Assembly: GCF_005405585.1 (NCBI RefSeq)
Contig: NZ_BJEQ01000003.1
Location: forward strand, 1-64,000
DNA length: 64,000 nt
Direction of reading: 5' to 3'
From: Agarivorans sp. Toyoura001
GTDB taxonomy: Bacteria; Pseudomonadota; Gammaproteobacteria; Enterobacterales; Celerinatantimonadaceae
Below the pieces are notes generated by a model. That model searched no databases and was not told the DNA's origin. It was given only the letters and a program-made list of their open reading frames with translations. Numbering within the stretch: position 1 is the first letter of the stretch; every line of letters starts with the position of its first letter. Made by a program: the position numbers and the translations under genes. Shown here piece by piece: positions 52,746 through 61,525 of the stretch.

Positions 52746-53471
52746 ATGCAAATAGCGCTTCTTAATTGCGACCGAGTTGACAGCCAATTAGTTGAAGAAT
52801 TTGGCGAATATCCCGACATGTTTAAGCAGCATCTATTGGCTCAAGACAGCAAGCTACAATTCGACGTGTTTGACGTGCTCAACAACGAATTACCGAAATT
52901 GAATCAGTTTGATGGATTTTTAATTACCGGCAGCCGCCATAACGCCTACGACCAACAACCATGGATTTTGCAATTAGTAAGCTGGGTTCAACAGTGTGAA
53001 CAATTACAACGCCCCTTGGCGGGCATTTGTTTTGGGCATCAAATTATCGCCCGTGCTTTAGGTGGTAAAGTAGAGAAGTCTGCCAAAGGATGGGGCTTAG
53101 GTGTCGCGGCCAACAACTTGTTACAAAAACCGTCTTGGGTCAGCCCCTCGCTTGAGGATGAGGACACAGCCAAAGCCGAACCGTTTCGTATTTTAGTTAG
53201 CCACCAAGATCAAGTGACTCAATTGCCTCCGCAAGCAGAGTTACTGGCCAGCAGTGATTTTTGCCCTAACTTTATGTACCAAATAGACCAGCATATCTTG
53301 GCTATTCAGGGTCATCCCGAATTTGCGCCAGACTACGCCGCAGCACTAATAGATAAACGACAAATGATCTTATCCCCTACCCAGTTCGTTCTAGCTAAAA
53401 CAAGTTTGAAACGTCCGCTCAATGCAGACTCGGTGTTCGATTGGATAGTGCAAATGTATAAGTTGCAATAA
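52746..53471 (+). CDS. Class I glutamine amidotransferase-like protein, possible gamma-glutamyl-GABA hydrolase
   Basis: The 241-residue protein is a stand-alone GATase1 domain with the nucleophile elbow AGICFGHQIIARALGG (Cys near 97) and the His-Glu pair in IQGHPEFAPDY (near 187). It resembles GMP-synthase-like amidotransferases of unknown role. The canonical PuuD, also a class I amidotransferase-fold hydrolase, is not in this region, and this gene is divergent from puuC. A role in freeing GABA from gamma-glutamyl-GABA is therefore plausible but only inferred. It has no signal peptide. Confidence 0.7.
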   Translation: MQIALLNCDRVDSQLVEEFGEYPDMFKQHLLAQDSKLQFDVFDVLNNELPKLNQFDGFLITGSRHNAYDQQPWILQLVSWVQQCEQLQRPLAGICFGHQIIARALGGKVEKSAKGWGLGVAANNLLQKPSWVSPSLEDEDTAKAEPFRILVSHQDQVTQLPPQAELLASSDFCPNFMYQIDQHILAIQGHPEFAPDYAAALIDKRQMILSPTQFVLAKTSLKRPLNADSVFDWIVQMYKLQ

Positions 53472-53599
53472 GCACCTAGCTTTGGAATAAAAACCAAAGC
53501 GACTGTAAATTAAGGTAAAAGCAATAATCTGCACTCGACATCACTGGCTAAGCAACGTTAAATAACACCATCTGTAGGGAAATAGACAAAGGAACAGCA

Positions 53600-55003
53600 A
53601 TGCGCTTGGCTGCATGGGTTTGGATACCAGCACTACTTGCCACCTTAACCGGTTGCAGCATGACCGATACCCCGAAGCACCAGCCCTCTGGTGAGTTGGC
53701 GGCAAGCAGTTGGACCAGCCAATTTCAGCAAGGCGAGTTTACCGAGCAACGCTTTGAGCAAGCACTCCCGCTTTCATTGCAACCGCTACTTAAAGAAGCA
53801 TTACGCAGTAACCCGCAACTGCAACAACAAGGGTTTGCTCTAGACCAACAGCTTTATCAAATTCGAATTCAAAATGCTCAGCAGTGGCCCAGCATTGACG
53901 CCTTTGTAAGTGGCCAACGTAGCGGCACTAATAACGATAGCGCCAGTCAGTTTAGAGTAGGCTTAGATTTTAGTTGGGAAATCGACTGGCTTGGCAAGCT
54001 AGATGCTCGCCAACAAGCTGCAGTATTAGATGCCAAAGTTAGCTTTGAACAGTGGCAACAAGCTCAAATTCGCTTAGCCGCCAACACAGCTCAACAATGG
54101 TATAACGTGATAGAAGCTCAGCTACAAAAGCAACTAATTGCCGAGCGTTACGATAACTTAAAAGCCAACTTACAAATTATTGAAGAGAGCTACCAAGGCG
54201 GCCTTAACAGCGCGTTAGATGTATACCTTGCCAGGGCAGATTTAAGCGCTGCTCGCGCCCAGTTAAATTCGCGAACCACCCAACTTACCCAAGCCCAACG
54301 AGAGTTGGAGTTGTTGTTAGGTCGCTACCCCAGTGGCCTTATTCAAGTAGACGGCGTATTAGATGTACCACTGGCGGCAATGCCAGCGGGTGTTCCCTCA
54401 GAGTTGCTTAATCGACGGCACGACATTAAAGCGGCGCAATACCAACTGGCGGCTGCCGATTTACGAGTGTATGCCGCGTATCGAGATCGCTTCCCTAGCC
54501 TAACGCTTACCGCCAGTGGTGGTGGCCAAAGTGACCAACTCGGGCAACTGTTGGATGCAGAATCTTTGGTGTGGTCTTTGTTTGCTGGGGTGACAGCCCC
54601 CATTTTTGACGCAGCCCGCCGCGAGAATCAACAACTGCAGCAATACGCGAAAGCTCAATCTCTCAATGCCGCTTATGTAGAACAAGTATTAAATAGCTTT
54701 GCTGAAGTAGAGCAAAGCTTAAACCTTGAACCCAGCCTGTATCAAAATGCCCAACTACTCGCCACTGCTGCAGAAGATTCTAAACAAGCCGAGTCATTGG
54801 CCTTTGAAAACTATCTGGCGGGTTTAAATGAGTATGTCACAGTGTTGGAATCGCAACGCCGCGCCTTTGATGCGCGTAGCAGTGCCATTAACGCCTTAAA
54901 CTTGCAGTTACAAAACCGTATTGAGCTTTACCTGGCACTAGGTGGAGGCTTAAACCAAGCCCAAACTACGCGAGAGGCCTTTGCCTCAGAGCCATTATTT
55001 TAA
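53600..55003 (+). CDS. RND outer-membrane efflux lipoprotein (NodT/OprM-type TolC family)
   Basis: The 467-residue protein has a lipoprotein signal with lipobox LTGC (Cys19), and two outer-membrane-efflux (OEP) repeats with the long alpha-hairpins typical of TolC-family channels (VDVAxxR-like pattern as LDVYLARADLSAARAQ near 208). It would form the outer channel for the adaptor and permease encoded right downstream, 18 bases and 37 bases apart. First gene of the tripartite operon. Confidence 0.9.
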   Translation: MRLAAWVWIPALLATLTGCSMTDTPKHQPSGELAASSWTSQFQQGEFTEQRFEQALPLSLQPLLKEALRSNPQLQQQGFALDQQLYQIRIQNAQQWPSIDAFVSGQRSGTNNDSASQFRVGLDFSWEIDWLGKLDARQQAAVLDAKVSFEQWQQAQIRLAANTAQQWYNVIEAQLQKQLIAERYDNLKANLQIIEESYQGGLNSALDVYLARADLSAARAQLNSRTTQLTQAQRELELLLGRYPSGLIQVDGVLDVPLAAMPAGVPSELLNRRHDIKAAQYQLAAADLRVYAAYRDRFPSLTLTASGGGQSDQLGQLLDAESLVWSLFAGVTAPIFDAARRENQQLQQYAKAQSLNAAYVEQVLNSFAEVEQSLNLEPSLYQNAQLLATAAEDSKQAESLAFENYLAGLNEYVTVLESQRRAFDARSSAINALNLQLQNRIELYLALGGGLNQAQTTREAFASEPLF

Positions 55004-55021
55004 CAGGGAGTTACGCCTAAT

Positions 55022-56185
55022 ATGGCCAAACTGATACGTCTTAGCTTGCCTCTATTGGTGATCATCACTGGTTTACTGATAAGCCAATACATTAAGGCAA
55101 ACAAACCTCAGGCTCAGCGCAAACCTCAAGCCCAGCTAGCTGAGCTGGCGGTAGAAGTGATGCCATTAGCCACCCAACGCTATCAAGCAAAAGTTAACTC
55201 TTACGGCAGCGTACAAGCACATACCGAAGCCAGTTTAATTGCCCAGGTTGCCGGCAGCATTACCTACGTATCAGACAGTTTTCGTGAAGGGGCTTTTTTT
55301 GAAAAAGGCGAGGTACTGGTAAAAATAGATGCCCGTGACTACCAAAATGCCATCACCATTGCCGAAGCAGAGTTGCAGTCAACTCAGCTATTGCTGGCCG
55401 AAGAACAAGCCAAAGTGGAACAAGCCTTACGCGACTGGAAACGCCTAGGCAAAGGTAAACCCGCCAACGATTTGGTACTACGCAAACCGCAGTTGGCAGC
55501 CCAAGAAGCGGGATTAGCCTCGGCCAAGGCCAAGCTCACCAAGGCCAAATTAGATTTAGAGCGCACCGTTATTCGCGCCCCCTATGCTGGGCGAGTTTTA
55601 GAAAAAAGTGCGGAATTGGGTGAATACGTGAGCAGCGGTAAATCGCTCGCCAGCAGCTACGCCATCGACTATTTAGAAGTACGCTTGCCACTGAGCTTGA
55701 ATGAGCAAAGTGTGTTGAATATTCCTGAAAACTTCCGTCGTTCAAACGCTGATGTGGTTAAACCGCAAGTGAGTTTACGCTCTAACTTTGGCGCGCATGA
55801 GTATCAGTGGAACGCTCAAGTTGAGCGCAGTGAAGCCGCCCTAGACAGTGCCAGTCGTCAGTTGTACCTAGTGGCACAAATTAACGATCCTTACGGCCCT
55901 GCCAACGAGAACAAGCCTTCTCTTAAAATCGGCCAATTTGTACGAGCCACCATTCAAGGTAAAACCCTAGAGCAGGTATTTGTAATACCGCGCAGCGCTC
56001 TGTATTCAGGCCAACAGGTAATTATTTTGGAAGACGGTTTATTGCAACGCAAAACCGTAAGCATTATTTGGCAAGACCAAGATAGCTACATTGTAGAAAG
56101 CGGTATAAGTGCCGGACAAACCTTAGTTACTACGCCACTCGGGCGTGTGATAAGCGGCACTCCTGCCAAGCCGATAGGAGCCTAA
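55022..56185 (+). CDS. RND efflux periplasmic adaptor
   Basis: The 387-residue protein has a membrane anchor (about 5-23), a lipoyl domain (SLIAQVAGSITYVSDSFREG near 75), a coiled-coil hairpin, and the second lipoyl half (VIRAPYAGRVLEKSAELGEY near 180), followed by a beta-barrel domain. This is the standard AcrA/MexA order. It links the permease at 56223 to the channel at 53600. Confidence 0.92.
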   Translation: MAKLIRLSLPLLVIITGLLISQYIKANKPQAQRKPQAQLAELAVEVMPLATQRYQAKVNSYGSVQAHTEASLIAQVAGSITYVSDSFREGAFFEKGEVLVKIDARDYQNAITIAEAELQSTQLLLAEEQAKVEQALRDWKRLGKGKPANDLVLRKPQLAAQEAGLASAKAKLTKAKLDLERTVIRAPYAGRVLEKSAELGEYVSSGKSLASSYAIDYLEVRLPLSLNEQSVLNIPENFRRSNADVVKPQVSLRSNFGAHEYQWNAQVERSEAALDSASRQLYLVAQINDPYGPANENKPSLKIGQFVRATIQGKTLEQVFVIPRSALYSGQQVIILEDGLLQRKTVSIIWQDQDSYIVESGISAGQTLVTTPLGRVISGTPAKPIGA

Positions 56186-56222
56186 CCATGCACCTCTTAG
56201 CTACTTTACCTAGGATGTTATT

Positions 56223-59200
56223 ATGCATGGATTAATCGCCTGGTTTACGCGTAACCATGTTGCCGCCAACTTGCTAATGGTGTTAATTGTTGGTTTAGGA
56301 CTTTACTCGGCAAAGTTTCGTTTGCCCTTAGAGGTATTCCCAGAGTTTGAACTGGACATGGTAAACGTAAGCATATCGCTGCCCGGTTCAAGCCCAGAAG
56401 AAAGCGAAGAAAGCCTCGCCATTCGCATTGAAGAAGCGATTAGCGACATTGAAGGCATCGAGCAAATATCGTCTGTTTCACAAGAAGATGCTGCGCGGGT
56501 CAGTGCTGAAATCAACTCTCACTACGATACTCGCGATGTAATGAGCGACATTAAATCGCGCATTGATGCGGTAAATACCTTCCCCAGTGACGCCGAACGC
56601 CCGGTAGTGAGCTTAAGCCAACGCAAACGTGAAACGATTACCGTGGCAGTATCGGGCGACATTGCGCATAAAGAGCTGCGCTTAGTCGCCGAATCCATTC
56701 GTGACGAGTTGTTACAACTCCCTGAGCTAACCCAAGTAGAGTTAGATTCGGTAGCGCCCTACGAAATCTCCATTGAGGTGTCAGAGCAAAAACTCCGTGA
56801 ATATGGTTTAGAGCTGAGCAAAGTGGCGCAAATTATTAGCCAAGCCTCTTTAGATTTGTCGGCCGGTTCAGTGAAAACCCAAGGCGGCGAAATTTTACTG
56901 CGTACCAAAGGCCAAGCTTATGTGGGCGATGAATTTGCCGACCTACTGATCATTAGCCGCGCCGATGGTACTCGCATTAAGCTATCTGATATAGCAACAG
57001 TGGTAGACGGCTTTGAAGAAACGCCGATTATTAACCGTTTTAATAAACAACCCACGGTAATGATAGAGGTTTATCGCGTAGGTGACCAAAGTGCGATTGC
57101 CATCTCCGATGCGGTAAAACAATACATCACCAATAAACAGCCTTATTTGCCACAAGGGCTGGCACTAAACTATTGGCGAGATAGCGCCAAAGTGGTGAAA
57201 GCGCGTTTAAACACCCTTAAAAATAGTGCCATTCAGGGCTGTATTTTAGTCGCGCTACTTTTGGCTATATTTCTTCGCCCCGCCATTGCGGTGTGGGTAT
57301 GTATTGGTATTCCCATTAGCTTTATGGGCGGCTTGCTAATGATGCCAACCATGGATGTAACGATAAATATTATCTCCCTATTTGCCTTTATTATGGTGCT
57401 GGGGATCTTGGTGGATGACGCCATTGTGACGGGCGAGAATATTTACACCCACTTGAAAGCCGGAGAAGACCCCTTACATGCCGCGATTAAGGGCACCCAA
57501 GAAGTCGCGATACCGGTAACCTTTGGCGTACTTACCACTGTAGCGGCCTTTCTCCCGCTAATGATGATAGATGGAGTGAGGGGCAAAATTTTTGCACAAA
57601 TTCCACTAATTGTTATTCCCGTACTGATGTTCTCTTTAGTTGAGTCGAAACTGATTTTGCCGGCGCACTTAAAACACATAAAACCGGTGAACAAACAAAC
57701 CCAAAGCCGCTTTAGTTACTGGCAAAATAAACTTGCCGACGGATTTGAAGCGGCCATTCTTAGGTTCTATCAACCACTGTTAAAACGCGCGTTATCTCGC
57801 CGAGTATTGTCTGCCGCTATTGCGATCAGCGTATTTGTGGTGGTGCTATCGCTAGCCACTGCCGGTTGGGTGCGCTTTATTTTCTTCCCAAGAGTACCCA
57901 GCGAAACCGCCCGCGCCACTTTGGTGATGCCGGCGGGTACAGCATTTAATACCACCGACAGTTACATTAATCGCATGTTAGATGCCGCCATAGACTTGCA
58001 AGACAAGTACCGCGACCCCGACAGCGGCGACAGTATCATCCTCAACATTTTAGCCACCAGTGGATCTAGCGGTGGCTCGGACAGCGGCCAAAGTAACAAA
58101 GGCCGAGTCGTGTTTGAAATAGAGCCTCCGGAGTCGCGCAGCAATACCATAAGTAGTGGTGATTTGGTGCGAGAATGGCGCCAGCTTATTGGATCTTTAC
58201 CTGGCGCGGAAAGCCTCACTTTTCGTGCTGAAATTGGTCGCGGTGGTTCACCTTTAGATGTGCAGTTTAGTAGCAACGATTTTGCTGCAATGGCGCAGGT
58301 GGCCGATCTCACCAAGCAAAAGCTGCAAGAGTACCCAGCGGTGTTTGATGTAGAAGACAGCTTAGCCGATGGAAAATTGGAGCTGCAGTTAAACATTAAA
58401 CCCCAAGCGCAAGCACTTGGCTTAACCCTAAACGACCTTGCTCAACAAGTACGTAGTGCATTTTTTGGTTACCAAGTACAACGTATTCAACGCGGTCGCG
58501 AAGACGTGAAAGTATATGTACGCTACCCCGCCAATGAACGGCGCTCTCAATACAACTTAAACAATATGCTAATTCGCACTCCCGATGGTGCAGAACTGCC
58601 GTTTAGCGAAGTAGCTAGCGTGATTCCCTCGCAAAGCCCGGCAACCATTACTCGCATCGATCGTATGCGAACCCAAAACATTCGCGCCGATGTAAACAAA
58701 GAGCAGGCTAATATTGAGGTGATTAAGGCCGAACTGCAGCAATGGTTAAGCCAGACCTTAGTGGCTTACCCACAGATTAACTTCAGCTTAGAAGGCGAAG
58801 CCAAAGAGCAACGAGAATCCTTTACCAGTTTGGCCTTGGGTTTATTGTTTGTACTGTTTGTTATTTACGGCCTGCTAGCGATTCCTTTTGGTTCTTATTG
58901 GCAACCCATAGTGGTGATGTCGATTATTCCTTACGGAGCGGTTGGTGCGGTACTTGGTCATATGATTATGGGTATGCCACTAACCATTATGAGTATGATG
59001 GGCATGCTGGCGCTAACCGGAGTAGTTGTGAACGACAGCTTGGTATTAGTGGACTATATAAACCGCCAACGCAAGGCAGGCGTAGACCTAATGACTGCGG
59101 TAACCAAAGCAGGCGTGGCCCGTTTTAGAGCGGTAATTCTTACCTCGCTCACTACCTTTGCCGGTTTAATGCCGTTAATTTTTGAAAAAAGTACCCAAGC

Positions 59201-59369
59201 GCAGTTTTTAATCCCCATGGCGGTATCACTTGGCTTTGGGATTATTTTCGCTACCAGCATCACCCTGCTGATAGTGCCAGTTAACTACTTACTGCTGGAA
59301 GATGCCAAGGCGGGCTTACGTCGCTTTAAGCTGTGGTGGCTAAAAGGCTTTGAAAAAACCGCCAACTAA
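56223..59369 (+). CDS. RND efflux permease (AcrB/MexB-like family)
   Basis: The 1048-residue protein has the RND layout with twelve membrane segments and two large periplasmic loops. The TM4 proton-relay motif GILVDDAIVTGEN has the Asp pair typical of AcrB (unlike the other permease in this window). Together with the adaptor and outer-membrane factor it makes a complete tripartite pump. Substrate unknown. It ends at a strong terminator. Confidence 0.93.
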   Translation: MHGLIAWFTRNHVAANLLMVLIVGLGLYSAKFRLPLEVFPEFELDMVNVSISLPGSSPEESEESLAIRIEEAISDIEGIEQISSVSQEDAARVSAEINSHYDTRDVMSDIKSRIDAVNTFPSDAERPVVSLSQRKRETITVAVSGDIAHKELRLVAESIRDELLQLPELTQVELDSVAPYEISIEVSEQKLREYGLELSKVAQIISQASLDLSAGSVKTQGGEILLRTKGQAYVGDEFADLLIISRADGTRIKLSDIATVVDGFEETPIINRFNKQPTVMIEVYRVGDQSAIAISDAVKQYITNKQPYLPQGLALNYWRDSAKVVKARLNTLKNSAIQGCILVALLLAIFLRPAIAVWVCIGIPISFMGGLLMMPTMDVTINIISLFAFIMVLGILVDDAIVTGENIYTHLKAGEDPLHAAIKGTQEVAIPVTFGVLTTVAAFLPLMMIDGVRGKIFAQIPLIVIPVLMFSLVESKLILPAHLKHIKPVNKQTQSRFSYWQNKLADGFEAAILRFYQPLLKRALSRRVLSAAIAISVFVVVLSLATAGWVRFIFFPRVPSETARATLVMPAGTAFNTTDSYINRMLDAAIDLQDKYRDPDSGDSIILNILATSGSSGGSDSGQSNKGRVVFEIEPPESRSNTISSGDLVREWRQLIGSLPGAESLTFRAEIGRGGSPLDVQFSSNDFAAMAQVADLTKQKLQEYPAVFDVEDSLADGKLELQLNIKPQAQALGLTLNDLAQQVRSAFFGYQVQRIQRGREDVKVYVRYPANERRSQYNLNNMLIRTPDGAELPFSEVASVIPSQSPATITRIDRMRTQNIRADVNKEQANIEVIKAELQQWLSQTLVAYPQINFSLEGEAKEQRESFTSLALGLLFVLFVIYGLLAIPFGSYWQPIVVMSIIPYGAVGAVLGHMIMGMPLTIMSMMGMLALTGVVVNDSLVLVDYINRQRKAGVDLMTAVTKAGVARFRAVILTSLTTFAGLMPLIFEKSTQAQFLIPMAVSLGFGIIFATSITLLIVPVNYLLLEDAKAGLRRFKLWWLKGFEKTAN

Positions 59370-59370
59370 C

Positions 59371-59402
59371 AAAAAGGGGTTAGCTAAGCTAACCCCTTTT
59401 TT
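59371..59402. terminator. Terminator after the RND operon
   Basis: AAAAAGGGGTTAGC (59371-59384) pairs perfectly with GCTAACCCCTTTTT (59388-59401) around loop TAA, with T-run. It serves the plus-strand RND operon and also the convergent HDOD gene. Confidence 0.9.
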
Positions 59403-59418
59403 AACAAACTGTTTGAAT

Positions 59419-60243
59419 CTAGGCAGTCGTGGTAGCAACCATTGCTTCGCCCTGTTCTACCGCTTCTTCAATAAAGCTAGCTACGGTAGATTTATCCAAC
59501 TCAACCACTTCACATAGCGGCTCAGGTAAGTTTTTACCTACCATTTCGGCACTGAGACCGGCGTTTAAGGCATGATGCGCGAATATCGCCAAGCGGATTA
59601 ACACCGCAGGTTTAGACACTTCATCAAAGTCCATTGGATTTAACTGCTGTTCAATGGCATCGGTAATCACCGGTGAGAAATTCCAGCGACGCGCTAATTC
59701 GCCACCAATTTGCGCATAATCTAAACCCAAGGTTTTACGCTGTGCCGACACCCGCGTTTCGCCTGTTTCTAGGCACAACTCAATTAACCCTGCTTCTTCA
59801 GGCGTTGCACTGGCAATCAGCAGCTCACCAAAGTTATGTAACATGCCACAGGTAAAGGCTGTTTCAGGTTCAACATGGGTACTTTTAGCTAATGCTTGCG
59901 CTAACAACGCCACGTACATGGCTTGTCCCCAAAACTGTTGTTGGTCGAAGTTTTTGCTCGGCATCATGCCATTTAAGCCCGCAGCCACTACCAGTGAGCG
60001 AACCCGTTTTAAACCTAAGCGGATAGCGGCCGCTTCAATAGAGTCAATTTGCTTAACCCCACGAAACGCGGCTGAGTTAGCCATTTTTAATACGTTCGCA
60101 CCCAAGGATTGATCGGTCGCCAGCTTTTTACCCAAATGGTGAAGATCGACATTTTCATCATTAATGCTTGTCAGTAATTCCTGCATAATTTGCGGCATTA
60201 CTGGCAGTTTTTTTACCTGCTGGAAAAAGGCTTCCAGTTCCAT
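59419..60243 (-). CDS. HDOD-domain signalling protein
   Basis: The 274-residue protein starts at ATG 60243 behind GGAGAG. It is mostly an HDOD domain: LPVMPQIMQELLTSINDEN, LATDQSLGANVLKMANSAAF, EAAAIRLGLKRVRSLVVAAG, FWGQAMYVALLAQALA, GMLHNFGELLIASA. HDOD proteins are non-catalytic relatives of HD phosphodiesterases in signalling, often linked to cyclic di-GMP or stress. Here it may connect with the GGDEF protein at the left of the window, which is only a guess. Confidence 0.88.
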   Translation of the reverse strand: MELEAFFQQVKKLPVMPQIMQELLTSINDENVDLHHLGKKLATDQSLGANVLKMANSAAFRGVKQIDSIEAAAIRLGLKRVRSLVVAAGLNGMMPSKNFDQQQFWGQAMYVALLAQALAKSTHVEPETAFTCGMLHNFGELLIASATPEEAGLIELCLETGETRVSAQRKTLGLDYAQIGGELARRWNFSPVITDAIEQQLNPMDFDEVSKPAVLIRLAIFAHHALNAGLSAEMVGKNLPEPLCEVVELDKSTVASFIEEAVEQGEAMVATTTA

Positions 60244-60416
60244 GGACAACTCTCCTAAAAAAATAGTGTGAAGCACTGCATGCTTTCACTCTTTACCTGG
60301 TCAAAAATTGAGCGTTAATTCACATAGACTAAACAAGTGAGCTTGTTTATCGCCAAATTGACCCACACTGAATCTTATATGCAGAACAGTTTGACCTTAT
60401 AGGCGTAGAAAATACA

Positions 60417-60629
60417 GTGACGATCGCACAAAATGACAGGAAATCTTGGCCCAGCTGTAAACCTATTACTCAAGGTTTATCAGAACAGGTCTTAAAAGAA
60501 TTAATATTAGGAAACAAAACCTTAGATTATGGGTCTTGGTTACATTGCTTGGGTGCAGAGCGCCTAGTTGATGAGCAAGAATACCCTACTACCAACCAAG
60601 CACATATTGTGAGCAATGCCCTAGCGTAA
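60417..60629 (+). CDS. Possible 70-residue protein of unknown function
   Basis: The frame starts with GTG at 60417 and ends at 60629, overlapping the end of the TetR gene on the other strand by 9 bases. The composition (WPSCKPITQGLSEQVLKELI, SWLHCLGAERLVDEQ) looks protein-like with no repeats. The ribosome binding site is poor. It may be real or a chance frame. Confidence 0.3.
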   Translation: MTIAQNDRKSWPSCKPITQGLSEQVLKELILGNKTLDYGSWLHCLGAERLVDEQEYPTTNQAHIVSNALA

Positions 60630-61277
60630 AAACTTCTCTGGTACTTTTTCTAGCAATACCATTTTTCGTAATTGATTCAGCATGATTTGAAACCAAGTGA
60701 ACTGGTGGTGATGCTCTTCTGCCGAAAACCCTATGGTACCCGCCATAAAATTGCGAGTAAGCCCGTACAAATACAAACAAACACTGGTTAAGGCTTCATC
60801 ATCCCACTTCGAGCCATGACTGATAAATGAGCGCTTAGTTTGCTCTATCACTATCACTCGGTGCCAGCTCTCAAGCGCCTTAAAGTCTTTATCATGAGTA
60901 AACAATTCATGAAAACTCACTAACATCACTTCTGTTTCATCCAGAGCGTTTATCTTGCTTTGGGCGCTATCTGGATATTCTACGATATTGCCTAGAGTTT
61001 GCTGGAAGTTTACATCTTCCACCACAATTTGAACCTTTTTAAACCAGCGCAAAGCCAACGAAAAGAAGATGGCCTCTTTATTCTTAAAAAAGCGGTACAA
61101 CGAAGCAATATCGATTTCTGCATGTTGGGCGATCAAGTTGGTATTTACTGCAGCCATCCCTTGCTCTTGAATCAAAGACAAGGTGCTGTCTAAGATGTGT
61201 TCCACTAGTCGTCTGGTACGCTCTTGGCTAGGTTGCTTACGCATGGCCAAATGCTCAGGTACGACATAGTTATCCAT
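60621..61277 (-). CDS. TetR-family transcriptional regulator
   Basis: Starting at ATG 61277 (AGAGG upstream), the 218-residue protein has the N-terminal TetR helix-turn-helix (ILDSTLSLIQEQGMAAVNTN, then HAEIDIASLYRFFKNKEAIF; about 27-68) and a helical ligand-binding domain. A 41-codon extension upstream is open but lacks a better start. It is divergent from argA across about 250 bases. A 20-base inverted repeat near 61478-61497 in that region is a candidate operator. Target unknown. Confidence 0.85.
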   Translation of the reverse strand: MDNYVVPEHLAMRKQPSQERTRRLVEHILDSTLSLIQEQGMAAVNTNLIAQHAEIDIASLYRFFKNKEAIFFSLALRWFKKVQIVVEDVNFQQTLGNIVEYPDSAQSKINALDETEVMLVSFHELFTHDKDFKALESWHRVIVIEQTKRSFISHGSKWDDEALTSVCLYLYGLTRNFMAGTIGFSAEEHHHQFTWFQIMLNQLRKMVLLEKVPEKFLR

Positions 61278-61477
61278 AAATACCTCTCGTAATAAATTTA
61301 TTCCATTTTTACCTGCTACCTCAACATATACTGAGGTAGTCATTAAATGATACAGCAGCTTATACTCTACCTCGCGATAGTACACAACTGAATTGGCCAT
61401 AACATATGTATAAGATTTGTCATCGAGAAAAAGTTATTGCTCGACAATGTTGATGGATATGCAACAATAACCGAATA

Positions 61478-61497
61478 TTTGACTAACAAGTCAAATC
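61478..61497. promoter_or_regulatory. Inverted repeat in the TetR-argA region
   Basis: ATTTGACT (61478-61485) and AGTCAAAT (61490-61497) form a perfect dyad with a 4-base spacer. It is 29 bases upstream of the argA start and 200 bases from the TetR gene. It could be an operator for the TetR protein or for ArgR; it matches neither consensus exactly. Confidence 0.45.
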
Positions 61498-61525
61498 TTA
61501 CGTTTAGTTATTCACGGAGAAGAAT

